From: Molanna angustata
Taxonomy: Eukaryota > Arthropoda > Insecta > Trichoptera > Molannidae
Length of the DNA: 64,000 nucleotides
Direction: 5' to 3'
Assembly (NCBI GenBank): GCA_963576475.1
Contig: OY754981.1
Span: forward strand, 19,062,570 to 19,126,569
The notes under the pieces are model-generated. The model worked only from the letters and a program-made list of their open reading frames with translations, was not told the origin of the DNA and searched no databases. The stretch's first letter is position 1, and each line of letters starts with the position of its first letter. Shown here in pieces: positions 1 to 12,015 of this stretch. The position numbers and the translations under genes were made by a program.

Positions 1-1715
1 AATAGCAGGACGACACTTGTATAAATCTCGGATTATTTATTACTTATTCTTATATCGCGTTCATAAATCGGCCGTTGTGCAGAGATGCAGTTTTTTAATT
101 GATCCTTACTCAATATTGCATTTAATTTGATATAATTTTGACAATGTATGTACGTAGCGAAAATATATTTATATGCAAATGATATATCATACAAGTATAG
201 TTGAAGGTACATAGTTAGATAACCTACCTGTGCTCGGTTGGATAATAATTGCCTCCAGTGAGCATATTATTACCCGGGCTTCTTATATTGTTATCTTTTA
301 ATAGTTTGTTGGTTTGCGTCCCGGATTGAATGATGCGTGGTTTGAGTCCCGGCCTGTGTTGTTGTCATTTATTCAAATAGCATCAATCAAGGTACACTGC
401 CGGTAAAACAGGGACTCGCAACAATATTTCAATCAATAATCTCCATTAACTTCCGTAAAAAAACATGTATAATAAATTAATTATCGATGATTTCATAATA
501 TTTTGAAGTCAGCTAGAGAAAAACTGCCAATTGACATAAAACTAATTATGATTTGTATAATATATAAGAAAACAGTGTCCATTTGGAGAGTCTATTAAAT
601 CCGAATTTTTCTATGAATTTAAGTGAAAATACGACAGTCATGATCAAATCGTTTGACATTTCAAAAGATACTTATGATGATACGAATATTTTCTGAGCTA
701 AGGTTGCAGTGCGTTTAGCAATTTTATTTAATAATTCCAATTTATTTTATCAACGAATGGTAATTTTATATTATTTATTTTGTAAAGAACATTTATAAAA
801 ATTGAGGACACTCTTTTCACAGTATTCATCTCATTGAAATGTAATTGTCAAAAAACAGTTTTTCATAGTTGTGTAGATATTGAGTACAAAATTGTTTAAT
901 TTTATCAAAATATCACATGAATCACATAAAAACATATGTTGTCATCGGGAATACATAAATTCTGAAAATCTTAGGTCGGGAAGTTAGTTAAAAATCGACT
1001 GCGAAATTCGAGTACGGACATACATGTGAAGTTGATAAGAGTGTAATAAAAAATTAAACAAGTTATGAACAAAATATCCAGTATGCGTATTTTACAAAAC
1101 AATAAAACAGAATATTACATATAAATGACAACAAATATCAAAATTTTATCAAAATGTAAAAAATATCATAGCGTTTTTCGTCAAATACAAAAAAAAATCT
1201 CTACAAAATTCGCGTAGATTAAATTTCATAGAGCTATTTTTATATATATTTTAATATAGACATGCGTTCACATTTTTATCTTAATTTTTTGACTTGCATG
1301 TCTGTGGGCAAATATAATTTTTTAAAGTGCTATTATAAATTAATATGAAATTTATTGAGTGCGTTTTACCCGACGCTGTTTTCAGCTTTAGCGGCCCTGA
1401 CTCGAGGTTCAAACTTTTGAAAAGCGGTCGATTTAACGAATCGTATGTTAAATATTTGCCATTGTTTTCTGTACTGAAAAATCTCCGTTCGTTTTCAGTT
1501 CAGTTGTATGGAAATGTGAAGGAGTAGTCAAAAGGTATTATATTGTAAGATGCATGTTTCTTTTATAGCTTTTAAAATGAAAATAAAAAAAAACAGTAGT
1601 TCATAATTATTATTTGTCAAATATATGTTTAATTAATTTGAATATAAAAAAATACTATGTCCAACTTAAAACACTATCTATACTATTTTTTCTTCTATGA
1701 AAGCTGTTTTTTTTC
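1..1715. other. AT-rich stretch without a recognisable gene
   Basis: I see no supported gene, terminal repeat or exon here. The only patterned part is near 300-400, where a B-box-like run (GGTTTGAGTCCCGGC) hints at a decayed tRNA-derived SINE, too weak to call. The 60-codon frame at 1345-1527 has no splice context or familiar motif. Confidence 0.5.
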
Positions 1716-1718
1716 TGT

Positions 1719-1965
1719 TTCAATAACAAGCTGCCACATTATGGAGACTTATTATATTTATCGTCAAACAGATCCAGAATCGAAACAGAATTAAAAACTG
1801 GCTCCATCGGAAATTGAACCCTCACAAGAGTCAGATATCTTACCAAATCAGTCACGAATACCATTTATGTTTTTCCCATAAATTATTTTTTGCTGGGAAT
1901 CGAATTCATGACACTCATACAGAAATCAAACGACTTATTGCTTTGTGGTGCTGAAAAAAAAATGT
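1719..1965 (-). repeat. Decayed tRNA-derived SINE pieces (families B and C)
   Basis: On the minus strand 1719-1862 matches the better copies at 24874 and 59495: a degraded tRNA-like head, then the block that reads 'ctccagaatgtggcaacttgtta' in good copies. The neighbouring 1876-1965 has another minus-strand tRNA-like B box (GATTCCCAGC followed by A-rich sequence), shared with 46150-46290. Both are old and truncated. Confidence 0.5.
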
Positions 1966-2202
1966 ATCAAGTGATACGAAATTATCTCATTTCGCCAGCG
2001 AAGCAAAAATTAGAAATTGTATAATAATCAATTAGCAGATACTGATTTTATAAAAAATGTTCAAATTATCCACATATTTCTTTGAATAATGTCACAAAGC
2101 ATATTCGTTACATAGAGTTTGTAGACGGCTAATTCCTGAATGAAAATGAGTTGATGTATGGATTTCGTTGTAATAAAAACCGTCTATCCGGACTTCATAT
2201 AT

Positions 2203-2331
2203 GGGGCCCTAGACAACATGCCACCAAGAAGATATATGTATAGAAGTGACAGTTGCCTGTCACGTAACAACTGTCACTTCCATACATTGAGTTATCTTTT
2301 CTTGAGCTAAATGACACGTTGTCTTGGGGGC
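2203..2331. mobile_element. Foldback MITE, family 'CCTAGACAACATGCCA', copy 1
   Basis: The termini read GGGGCCCTAGACAACATGCC and (reverse complement) CCCCCAAGACAACGTGTCAT. Inside is a hairpin built on AAGTGACAGTTG / CAACTGTCACTT. A second member with the same ends lies at 11301-11465. There is no coding capacity, so this is a non-autonomous DNA element of unassigned superfamily. I could not define a target duplication. Confidence 0.7.
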
Positions 2332-2332
2332 A

Positions 2333-2405
2333 GTTTGGTTGAAATAAATTACCGTTTGGCAACAAACCCGCCAGTGTACAAATTATATGTAAGTACCTAC
2401 AATAA
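2333..2405 (+). mobile_element. LINE 3' end, 'GCCAGTGTACAAATT' family, copy 1
   Basis: The block 'ggttgaaataaattaccgtttggcaacaaacccgccagtgtacaaatt' (described in part: TTTGGCAACAAACCCGCC, then GCCAGTGTACAAATT) recurs at 38122-38205 and, more diverged, at 31228-31300. The spread of tail-only copies in one orientation suggests the 3'UTR of a 5'-truncated non-LTR retrotransposon. The clade cannot be told from the tail. Confidence 0.5.
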
Positions 2406-2451
2406 AAACCAAAGATAAATGAATATCTTCCGAATTTTATATCTTTTCATT

Positions 2452-2650
2452 ATTTTTTGACAAACTTTTCAACATCTCAATAGAGACGAAGTTGGAATAT
2501 TATAGAAGAATCAGGAACTCAAGGCACCTACAGGGCTTACGACCTGTCATCTGATGGTTCACGTGATCACTTTATGCGTTTGCGCAACGTTCACCAATTG
2601 TGCCTTCTTAATCAAATCCAATGTTTGCGTACATGCAATTAAAAAAATAT
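2452..2650 (-). mobile_element. Half copy of palindromic element family D
   Basis: The sequence has 'caatagagacgaagttggaa', 'aaggcacctacagggcttac', 'gtgatcactttatgcg' and 'caacgttcaccaatt' in that order. It matches one arm of the perfect palindrome at 33432-33833 and the copies at 32585 and 50515. It is followed by TCCAATGTTTGCG, which also flanks other copies, and then an A/T-rich tail to about 2770. Confidence 0.7.
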
Positions 2651-3129
2651 TATTTTCAATATTCTTACGATCAAGGTTCATTGCAATTTATATTTCATTT
2701 TTAAAAAATATTCGCTTTTTTTTAAAATCTATTCGCTTTTTGAATAAAATTTCAATATATTTTTATTCGAAATAATTTCATTTAAAATTTGTCCAAGATT
2801 CGTTTCAAATAACAACAAATATTTTTTCGAGTGTCAATCAAAGCTCTTCGGTAAATATTTCATTGAAATTTAATGGACGATGGTTTCAAAACATTTTTTC
2901 TTTGTTTTAATTGTTTCTTTTTCTTACAAATAATAAATACAGAAGACATTACATTATATTGAGAAGGTATACATACATACATAATTATTCGAGAAGAATC
3001 TCATAATGAGATATCCAATTGTATTCCTCTCGAGAAAAAAAATCCAACTTAAATATTCCTATAGGTACAGGTATGTATTATCAGGTCTCGTTTTTTGTAT
3101 TCTTAATATGAGAATAATATAAATTTATT

Positions 3130-3460
3130 TATTTTATACTGTACATAATAATACAATTAAGGCATATCTTTATTTTTTGGGACTTTGTACTGCCTCAGGT
3201 ACACAAAATAATGTGTATTACAAAGGTTTTCAACTGTTTAATGATTTGCCAGAATGTGTGAAGGAAGCATCTGGTCTTGCCGCTTTTCGTCGCCTAGGTA
3301 TTGAATAGGTACATAAAGGAAAAGTTCTTTTAAGATATTGTGTGCTTCCTTTGTATATTTGTTGAAATTGGAATATTTTCTTTTTTTTTGTTGTTTTCAT
3401 ACTGTGTAAATTTGTTATTTTTTGAACTTGTTAATATGTTTTTTTGGTAATTTTTTTTTA
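3130..3460 (+). pseudogene. 5'-truncated LINE: last codons of the reverse transcriptase ORF and 3'UTR
   Basis: An open frame ending at the TAG near 3306-3308 reads NNVYYKGFQLFNDLP, then ECVKEASGLAAFRRL. This is the pattern seen at the very C-terminus of Jockey/CR1-type LINE polyproteins (aromatic-K-G-x-x-L-F/W-N-x-L-P, then a basic end). Only the last ~45 codons survive. It is followed by a T-rich 3'UTR-like stretch and abuts an oppositely oriented LINE end at 3460-4110. Confidence 0.55.
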
Positions 3461-4110
3461 TTTAATTTATTACAAATCAATACAAAGATTCCATATAAAT
3501 CACAATTTAAAAAGGTATACAATTTCCATCATATGATTCATATTAACCCTCTTTAATTGAGATAAAATCTCGTGTTAAAAGAGGGGAGTAACTATTTTGT
3601 ATTGTTACATTTGCCTAAACATTGTACATCTACTAAAACATATGAATGCTACACAAAAACAAGAATGAAATAACAAAAAATAAATAAATCAGTACAATTT
3701 TTTGAATTTATTTTTAAATACATTATAATTATTTTCGAGTCTATAAGACTCATTAAACCACTTAGTACCTTTATACTTATAGAAATGTTGTGAGGCAGTT
3801 GTTCGTAAAAGAGGAATGGTAATACATCCTTGTGAATTTATTCTGCTGCTTATAGAAAATGACAATTGGTTTGAATTTGTACGAATATCCTTATGAATTT
3901 GGAACAATGAGATTTTTTTTGTAGATATTTTCAACAATTGAAACTTTGAATTCTTGAAATACATTAATAGTTGGATAGCCAATTTTCTTTTTTTATATAA
4001 TTTTAATAATGATTCTTTGAAAAACTTCTAAAGGCACGAAAGTGGTATAAAAAGCTCCCCTCCAACATATAATACCATATTGTAAGATGGATTGAAATAG
4101 TGAACCTACT
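3460..4110 (-). pseudogene. 5'-truncated LINE reverse transcriptase C-terminus (Jockey/CR1-like)
   Basis: On the minus strand from about 4100 down to 3689 a frame reads SLFQSILQYGIICWRGAF, breaks near 3985, then continues as AIQLLMYFKNSKFQLLKI and ends PLLRTTASQHFYKYKG...WFNESYRLEN before a stop at 3689. The order '(L)xQSIxQYGIxxWGG', 'P(T)xxLF', 'RTxAxxxFxYxGxxxWN' is the thumb/C-terminal region of Jockey- and CR1-clade LINE polymerases. The frame break and missing 5' part mean it is dead. 3460-3690 is its 3'UTR, A-rich at the end when read on the minus strand. Confidence 0.7.
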
Positions 4111-4180
4111 AGATGTAAGAAAATGTATTTATTTTTACATCTAAATAAAATAAACGTACAAATACAAAAGTAATGTAGAT
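4108..4180. repeat. Short repeat shared with 8866-8935
   Basis: Both places carry 'GTAAGAAAATGTATTTATTT' followed by TTACA(T/C)CTAAAT(A/G)AAAT. Here it sits right at the 5' edge of the minus-strand LINE fragment. Origin unknown. Confidence 0.4.
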
Positions 4181-4965
4181 AGGAACTATATTATAACATT
4201 TATTAAAGGATTTTTTATAATAAATATAAACGATTATATTTCTTCAATATAATATTATGTAGGTACCTATTTAATTCAATATCAACAGATTCGAATGTAT
4301 GTAATTTTCGTTGTATCATATAAATAAATAGAAATAATTCTGAATTCAGTCATTTTAAATTTCGAATTAGTTAACTGCTTAAAATTTTGGTAAAATATTA
4401 TAAATCCTTTAAAACTGTATTTGGTATTTTCTGAAGAACCAAGAAAAAGATATTCTGTTTAGTGCATTTTAATATACTTACATAAGCGTGGTATTTCAAA
4501 AGTTTTTTTTTTAATTCTAATTTTATTAAGAAACACTTCGTTCAACCATTTTTAAATTATCATATATTTACCGTAAAAATAACCATTACTTGTGATCTGT
4601 CAATGGACACCGCACAATTCTTATCTCATTTCTTTCGTTATACATCAAGAAGTAAGAAAGAAGTAAAATGCGGGTGTAAATTGTATGTATCCCGCTGGGA
4701 TCTGTATCTTCCTCCTGGATGCAATGGACCGGATCATTTCTTGTTGTGAATTGATTCAACTTTTTATCAGATGTGGATAATTACCCGAGAATCTCCACTC
4801 GATCGATCCCTGCTGTCATCAAATAGATCGGCATAGCTGAAACATCTCGAAGGGGTTTGAAGCGGTCTCACAAATGATGAAATATATCAGTCACATAATT
4901 AGAACTTCCAAAAAGCTCGATACGGTAACTATATTATGATTCATAAATGTTCCTTTCGAAAATGA

Positions 4966-5130
4966 TGATGGCAGAGCGGTTAGCGTGCTGGGCTAGTAAT
5001 CCAGTGGTCGCGAGTTCGAATCCTGCCTCGACCGATTTCGTTCACCTATAGCACAAGCATTCATGCTTAGTTTAGGGAATGTAGAAAGATGTATATGTAC
5101 TTGTTTAACAAGGACATATTCATTTAAAAA
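4966..5130 (+). mobile_element. SINE family A (tRNA-Thr-like head), near-complete copy
   Basis: The head reads GGCAGAGCGGTTAGCG (A box), then GCTGGGCTAGTAATCCAG (anticodon arm with loop CTAGTAA, so AGT = Thr), then GAGTTCGAATCC (B box). The body is shared by all copies: 'gcacaagcattcatgctta', 'agaaagatgtatatgtac', 'ttgtttaacaaggacata', then an A-rich tail. The identical tail on at least seven other copies marks it as a SINE, not a tRNA gene. Confidence 0.85.
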
Positions 5131-6520
5131 AAAATGAATTAAATAATTGCGTATTTCAACCGATGTCGTATGTCCTGTAGGTTTCTTGAATTCGCATTTT
5201 CCTAAAAAATAAATATTTCAGAATATTGTTAACATGGTTGAACCATTTTTTTAGGGTCTTAAATTCATTCCTGCTCATGTTGTATACTTTTTGGTCATGC
5301 GTACTTTTTTCATTTTAAACGTTCATCTCAAATACATTTTTCACTATCTTACATTGTATCTAAGTTCCTTTTTGTTTCCTTATCCTGGCATAAATCTGTT
5401 ACAAATAATGTACGTACTTGTGTTAATAATATTTTCCTTATAAAGTAACCGATATAAAAATAATAAATTATAATTTATGTATAAAGTTGCATGCGTTTCA
5501 ACGCACGCATTTACTATACATTTTTTCTAATGATAAATAATTATAAAGGGCTGACTAAATTATATATAAAATATATTTCTATGTATTTTCATAAAGACAA
5601 AATAAATCACATTACACCGCAACAAGACAAACACGATATTCGGACAAAGACATTACTACAATTTTATAACACAATATTTTTACTATGACAATATGTATAT
5701 AACAAAATTACAATGTTAATACTCTCTCAATAAAGTTAAAAACTTGTGTTCGAGAGAGTATCGTAATTACATACAGAAGAAAAATTCAACTTATAAAAAT
5801 GCCCTTTTAATGCTTTAAAAAAGAAATAAAATACATACAGTTGATGAAACATTTGAAACCAAAGAAAACAATTGAAACATGGAGCAATAAAGTTTATTTG
5901 ATATTAGGCATCAATGATCAACAACAGATAGTGTTTTTGCTGTTTTTTTTATTGTTAAGAAAAAAGAAAGATAAGGTTAAGTAATGTAAATACTTAGATG
6001 TTTTAATAAATGCATTCGAAAAGTTTATAAATACAATTATTTTTTTTTTATAGAAACAAAGTCACTGTTATGTTTCGTAACGCACTATGCATCATAATGA
6101 TTATTTTGTCTGTTGAATATTCTTTGCTGATGCATTTTCCGACAGACGGACTCAATTGTACATTCCGTGCGTTGTGTGTTGAAACTTTAATATGCGTAAA
6201 TTTTGAATGAATGAAGATTGGACGTGACGAATGGAAATTTAATGTAAAAAGCTCCATTGATCACCATCGATATAACGACCATTTAACTGGATTCTGTAAT
6301 ATAATGCAGCTTTGAAATATGTATACAGTATTTATTGTAATATAAGAAAATGTTGTATCAAAAATATATTTGCTACACGAAATACTCGTATCTAACTTTA
6401 ATGAGTTTTTTGTAATTGATTTTTTGAAAGTTTAATGAGATCACCGAGGCACCGGCTACGAATAGTGGCACCACTCTTATCTATTATCGTTTTCGAGTAT
6501 CGAGTAAGATTTATGAATGT
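5131..6520. other. AT-rich stretch, no gene seen
   Basis: The 65- and 69-codon frames here are AT-driven and unlike any family I know. One small hairpin (ATACTCTCTC / GAGAGAGTAT, about 5718-5761) is the only structure noticed. Confidence 0.5.
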
Positions 6521-6529
6521 TGTGAATTT

Positions 6530-6665
6530 TTAGGTGAGACAAGACTGGTGTGTGGTATTACATGCATGTGTTGTGATCCCTTTTTTTAAGGTAATTCAGA
6601 CCCGCACACCTGTCGCTGGATACCTCACGTTGTGGGATATGTCGTGATGGTATAAATGAATGAAT
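6530..6665 (+). mobile_element. LINE 3' end, 'CACCTGTCGCTGG' family, copy 1
   Basis: 'AGGTGAGACAAGACTGG', 'acacctgtcgctggatacc' and 'gtgatggtataaatgaatg' occur in this order. The same chain is present in reverse at 50070-50210, and part of it at about 31770-31850. The end 'GTGATGGTATRAAT' resembles the RTE-type tail at 48368, so this is probably a related non-LTR 3' end. Confidence 0.55.
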
Positions 6666-7684
6666 GGTCAATGTAATAAATTAGGGTTACAGTTGTGGTC
6701 ATATTTTTTAATTTGATATGAACACTGTTAAATTACTGTTGGTAATTTAGGTATTATACAATTAGCCGACCAAAATATAACAATTATAAGTAACTTGGTT
6801 TCTTTGATGGTGTTTTGGATTTGGCAATAAACTATTAACTTAAAGAGTGTGATGAAGTGTTTAAAGATAAAAAGTATTTTGAAACTCCTCCGATACAAAA
6901 ATGAAGTCAAAAAAACTAAGAGACAATATTATTAAGTGAAAGTTTTTCGTCTTTACAATACAATTTTTAAACGGATGCCTATGTGTTGATGATATAAGAA
7001 ATGCTTTGTTTAACATCTTTGCTTTTGTGTATTTTCGTGTGTTTTTGTAACAAGTAATGTTTTAAGTTCAGTAAACTATAAATTATTCAAAGTGAAATTT
7101 CACGAGATTTTTAACATACGTTAGCTTCAAATCAACATATTGTTTAGTTTGAGGCTGACATGCAAAAAGGTTCAATTCTAATTGAATAAGTTTTTTGTCA
7201 AAATATATGTGTAAATTATTAAATTACAATTATTCTATAATGATTATGTAAATAAATTAAAGTTTTTATATCCATAGCTTTGTATCGTAAGCTTGACGAT
7301 TTACATATAATGTAACCAATAACCATATTATTTCATTATTAATTTTGTTGGTGCAGTTCCTTTAATGATGAAATAAAAGTGAATGTTTTAGTATTTTTAA
7401 ATTAAATGTAAAGTTAAAAAACAATATCAATTTCAATTATAAATCTATCCGCGTATTTAAATGTGGTTTCTATGCTTATATTCATATCTTTGTAAAATAG
7501 AAAAACTAAATTTGAAACGTAATTTTGAAAATTTAATGTAAATCAGATATAAATTTCTAAAAAAAAAATAAAAAAAATTCTTAATGGAGGTTTAAACCCA
7601 ATGCATAAATCTATGTACGAGTTCATAATTTTTTTACTCTCCACAATTCGATTTAAAGCTCACTTCGTTGTTTAGATCATTTTT

Positions 7685-7780
7685 GAACTATCTTCTTTTT
7701 CTTCTTCTTCCTTTAGACATCTCTCTTCTGCTGGATGTGGGCCTCTTCTAGATAGTTCTATTTGTCTCTATTTTGAACAA
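7685..7780 (-). mobile_element. LINE fragment, 3' end of the family at 35385-35770
   Basis: The minus strand reads 'AGGCCCACATCCAGCAGAAG' then 'AGAGATGTCTAAAGGAAG', matching 'aggtctacatccaacagtcg / agagatggctgaaggaaaag' of the longer fragment at 35.4-35.8 kb (protein ..YIQQ.RDG..K). Only the last ~30 codons remain, ending in (GAA)n. Confidence 0.5.
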
Positions 7781-7799
7781 TATGTTTTATATAATGACA

Positions 7800-8550
7800 A
7801 TTCAATTACTTTTCCCTGGTGTCAAAATATTCTGTAATACCTATAGCAGTGTTATTTAAGCATTTTTAAATTGTTTTTTTTTACTAAGCTCATTTTTTAG
7901 CAGAAATCCCGCTTGCTTGGTCAATTACGTAATGTAAAACATACCACTTGTTGTATCGTATTTAGCACATTTTCTTTGGTTCGTTTTATGTAAATTTGTA
8001 GAAGGTAATCATGCAAATTTATTACAAAAATGTGGCGCAATATCATACAAAAATGTTCATTGTCTTATAGAATTACCAGAAAAATATTATTGCGTACAAT
8101 ATTTTTAATCAACCATATCGGCTGATAGTGTAATTCGTCTTAATAAGACGTCTTATTAAATTTCCTAAATCGGAGGACCATGATGGCCATGTTTATGATT
8201 GTAATAATGCATATATTATACTCGTATGTATTCAACATAGAATGCTTAAATTTTAAAGAAATTATATAAAGATAACTTTACAAATAAAATAAATTTATAC
8301 AATCGAAGAATAAATACATATTTAACATTCACTGCTTTATCGCAAACACTTTATATTGTTGAAAAAAAAGTTTAAGCGAAATATTTATATTATTTGACTC
8401 TCATTTTTAAATGTTGTGGAATGAAATTTTTCAGCTACAACAAAAGATATTATTAAACTCTCGATTCGTTCAAAATAAAAATATAAATATAATTTAACAT
8501 ATCGACAACGTATCAAGCCAATATATGCGAGATTTGTATGCAGGGTCTAT
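7800..8550. other. AT-rich stretch, no gene; one perfect 20-nt palindrome
   Basis: No feature other than the exact palindrome TTAATAAGACGTCTTATTAA at 8140-8159 with an AAGACGTCTT core. It could be a chance AT palindrome or a dyad protein site; nothing nearby decides. Confidence 0.4.
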
Positions 8551-8559
8551 ATTGTTCAT

Positions 8560-8712
8560 GGTTTTTCCAACTTTTAAGTCAATCAACACCAACTTATAGA
8601 GGCTTCGCAGCATTTATGTTCTATATATATGGATTTACTCAGACTTCGGAGTAGAACATTTAACGTGTGACTGTGTGTGTTTCTGTGTGTCCGTCCGTCT
8701 GATCGAACCAGT
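8560..8712 (+). repeat. Interspersed repeat, also at 55985-56150 on the other strand
   Basis: 'aacaccaactta', 'GAGGCTTCGCAGCAT', 'TATGGATTTACTCAGA', 'TCGGAG(T/A)AGAACATT' and then a GT-rich run followed by TCCGTCCGTC appear in order. The reverse complement of 55985-56150 has the same chain, with an expanded CA microsatellite where this copy has 'gtgtgactgtgtgtgt'. Element class unknown. Confidence 0.6.
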
Positions 8713-8865
8713 TGATTATGGCCTTGTAAGCCGAAACGGTCGTCGCAAGTCAAATAAATTCGTTGTGGAATATATATGTGTTCATATTTATCATAATTAT
8801 TTTGGAATTCTACAGTTTGGAACCCGTGTCAATCTATAGATTGTTAATATTCTTTATTTTTACAC

Positions 8866-9085
8866 TAGGTGTAAGAAAATGTATTTATTTTTTACACCTA
8901 AATGAAATATACATAGGTACATAATTTCTAATGATTTTTGATTGTTTATTATTCAGATAACTGTTTGTGATATGCCAATACGAGGTATCATCTCAAAACC
9001 TTAGCAGTCACCAGCAGGAATTCCTGTGAATAGACAATTATTTGCACCTTATAATTTATTTTACAATCTTACGAAGGTGTAAAAT
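8866..9085. repeat. Possible short repeat with GTGTAA ends
   Basis: It begins with the 'aggtgtaagaaaatgtattt' block shared with 4108-4180 and ends near 'cgaaggtgtaaaat'. Only the first ~60 bases are supported by a second copy. Confidence 0.3.
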
Positions 9086-9473
9086 ACGTATGTTTATATA
9101 ATATAATAATAATAATACATGGAAGGTATCTGAAGTCTTTTTGTAGTTGCATTTCACAGTTAGGAGGGTCAGTAGGTACCTACCTATAGGTATTCTTGGT
9201 GATTATCACAGTCATCACGGAGATATATATCTGTCGATAAGAAAGATAATTCCTATCGAGAAGTGTAAAAATCGTGTATATACAATCCCCTCAGCTAATT
9301 CTCAAGAAAATTTAAATTATTATACTCTGAGATAATTTTGATTTAATTCGTATTTTATTACCATCCAGAGATATACAAATGTTAAAACTTAGAAAATTAT
9401 GTACATATCAAGTCCCTTACAAGAAACACTTATAATAATTCTCAAGTACTTTGTGTTAATATGATTGAAATCA

Positions 9474-9651
9474 GGGGGGCAAGTCTGGTCCAACCGGCGA
9501 AATCAAAACCCTAGTGATAAATCATGATATAATTATCATATGGAGTTCTATGACATCTAAAGATATTATAGATCTCCATATAATAATTATATCCATGATA
9601 TGAGTAATCGAGAGGGTTTTAATTTCGCTGGTTGGACCAGCCTTGCCCCCC
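9474..9651. mobile_element. Foldback MITE family A (GGGGGCAAGTCTGGT), full copy
   Basis: It starts GGGGGGCAAGTCTGGTCC and ends GGACCAGCCTTGCCCCCC, and is an inverted repeat almost throughout. The arms carry GGCGAAATCAAAACCCT, ATCATGATATAATTATCATA and TGGAGTTCTA; the loop reads TGACATCTAAAGATATTATA. Other members lie at 11682, 45043 and 54711, with a half copy ending at 56667. No coding capacity. Confidence 0.85.
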
Positions 9652-9804
9652 AGTTTTAAAATAATTAAATATAATTTAAATTTAAGTATTTTTTTTAAGA
9701 TCTTGATAATGTCAAATGCCGAAGTCTCGACGAAAACTTTCGGTTGTCAGGACGAATTAGGGAGACATATTTTTTTAAAAATTTATTTGACAACTTGAAA
9801 ACCA

Positions 9805-10262
9805 TAGTTTTTACTCCTCACTACCCCAAGGGGATATAAAGAATGAATTCGTGATTTTTAACGTTATTTTTTTAAGATTAACAACTAGTATCATGCTGAG
9901 ATTGTATTCTGAAAGTTTCGTCACAATGTATATAACTATGAGTATGCGCTGTGTATCATGTGATATGTACTATTTACGGCGTGTTTATTGTATTTTTTTC
10001 GATTATAGACTAAAGTAGGTACCTACTCATTCGATTATTTTCAAATTTTGTAAATTTGTATAAATATCTAATATCAAGCTCAGGAAACTTCATAAATTGA
10101 AGAATTATCAAGTTTTAATAATAAAATATTTAAATCAAAAAAAGTTTAAAAACTCATTTTCGTACAAAATTTTGTAAATTTTCTTTACTTAATTTGATTA
10201 CTTTGTGGAGTGAATTGGTAGAGAGGAGTATAGCGTTGGCCACAATCCACTCGTTATGTATT
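9805..10262. repeat. Dispersed repeat R1, copy 1 (unknown class)
   Basis: Shared with 23545-24055. The common landmarks, in order, are ACTCCTCACTA.CCCAAGGGG, GACTAGTATCATGCTGAGATT-like, 'gtgctgtgta.catg', 'gtgtttatt', 'cgattatagact', and a final GTTGGCCACAA(T/C)CCACTCGTTA. The two copies are collinear over about 460-510 bases but differ by many substitutions and indels, so the family is old. I see no ORF, TIR or poly-A tail. Confidence 0.6.
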
Positions 10263-10339
10263 CAAATTGTAATGGAAAGTTAAAAAAAAAAATTATATTA
10301 TTTTGGTATGTGAATAATTTTATGTACCTTCCTGCCTAT

Positions 10340-11260
10340 ATTTGAGTATAAAATATATTTTTTTTAATTCATTAAGAAATATGTGTGAGATTTTTTCATT
10401 AAGAATATGTGTATTTTGGGACATGAATGAATTCATATTTCTGACAGCTTTTTTTAGGAAAAGGAGTGCTTATTTTCCCCTTGAATACCTAGTGTACATA
10501 TTATATTCTTTATATCATTTTGCTGGTAAAATTATGTGAACCCACACATAATATGTAGGTAGGTATCTGCCTATAAATATCACTGACCTACAAATAGCAT
10601 ACCTACTTGAGATTGTAATTACATTTATGACTCATCTATCGATTAAGTAAACGCGAAAGAACATAAATCAACTACTTTTTATCAGTTAATATAATTCTAT
10701 TTGATTACTTTAAGTATCCTCAATCAGAACTCAATGTTTTCGCTTTTTGAGGACTAATTAAATGAGTTTCTCTGCTATAAGGAGATAATTTCTGTCATCA
10801 TTTTTGAATATATTACTATGTAGGTACTATATTCTTCACACTCACAAACAAACTTTTGAATAAATTCTTCATCTATACCAATGTACTTCATTAAATTAAA
10901 TATGTGCTTATGCGACATCATTTTCTTGCACCATAAATTATCTTCCATAGCTGCATTGATCATCATTCACAGTCAATCACGCTGCTACTAAAATAGTCCC
11001 GCTAATTAACCGCTGTCCAGCAATCAAGCCGAGATACGATAAATGCATAATAATATGTCTTTGCCTCCTTTACTCTTGCAAGCCCTATTGAAATCATCCA
11101 ATATGTTTAAAAATATCGTATCACAAAGTAATATTATATGTAGTTTTGAAAGAAAGCATTTGGGATCATTATTTTGATTATAATTTGAGAACAATGCAGT
11201 GGTTTTATTTTTTTAATATCTACCAATTAACTTGAAAATGGCAAGAAATTAAATAAATGA
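10340..11260. other. No supported gene; one weak minus-strand frame
   Basis: A 63-codon minus-strand frame at 10775-10966 (..LMKYIGIDEEFIQKFVCECE..) is less AT-driven than its neighbours but has no family match I know and no convincing splice context. GTAGGTA/TACCTAC motifs recur here. Confidence 0.3.
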
Positions 11261-11300
11261 TCTCTACATATCTACATTAAATCTTAATTTAAAAGAATCT

Positions 11301-11465
11301 GCCCCCCTAGACAACATGCCATTAAAGCTAAGCGTTATATCGCTAAGCGATAGAAATGTATGAAATTTGTGGCTTTCACGTGTTGTCATAGCGACCAATT
11401 TCATACATTTACTATCGCTTAGCGATATAACGCTTAGCTTAAATGACACGTTGTCTAGGCCCCCT
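11301..11465. mobile_element. Foldback MITE, family 'CCTAGACAACATGCCA', copy 2
   Basis: The ends are CCCCCCTAGACAACATGCCA and (reverse complement) GGGGGCCTAGACAACGTGTC. The arms are long and nearly perfect, including AAGCTAAGCGTTATATCGCT / AGCGATATAACGCTTAGCTT. The 61-codon minus-strand frame over it is a by-product of the repeat. Confidence 0.8.
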
Positions 11466-11681
11466 GGTATTTTTATCTTATTTAATAATTTTGATATACA
11501 TTAGTGTATTAAACACAATTATTTTTTAATAATTCTACTTTGATCACTAGATTTTTAATACATATTTATACAAAAATACATACACAATATAACTACTTAC
11601 ATAGTACTCACATATGATTACTTCACAAAGGTACTAAATTATAGCTGCTAAAGTAGTTGAAGTAGTCTCGGAACAGGCCAA

Positions 11682-11929
11682 GGGGACAAGTCTGGTCAAT
11701 CAAAACCTTCATGATTAGCCCTATCATGGATGTTATTATCTTATGGAGTTCTATAATGTCTTAAGATGTTATAGAACTATATATGATTATTATATCCATG
11801 ATAATAATAATAATAATAATCTTGGATAATTTTTAAAGCGCCATTTTTGTGATTTCACCTCAAGGGCGCTTGATATGGGTAAACATGGATGGTTTTGATT
11901 TCGCCAGTAGTTGACCAGACTTGCCCCCC
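11682..11929. mobile_element. Foldback MITE family A, copy with internal insertion
   Basis: The termini GGGGACAAGTCTGGTCA and TGACCAGACTTGCCCCCC match the family. The right half is lengthened by an (ATA)n run and about 60 bases not present in other members (around 11805-11870). Confidence 0.75.
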
Positions 11930-12015
11930 TGACCTAGTGAGGCAATGTACTCGTAAACCACAAAAATATTTTAATAATTCTATTATGTAAAATATTTTTG
12001 GTGATTTAGGTAGGT

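Noticed and set aside
4969..5040. A genuine tRNA-Thr gene
   Set aside because: The tRNA-like head is followed by the same non-tRNA body and A-rich tail in at least six other copies, the mark of a SINE.
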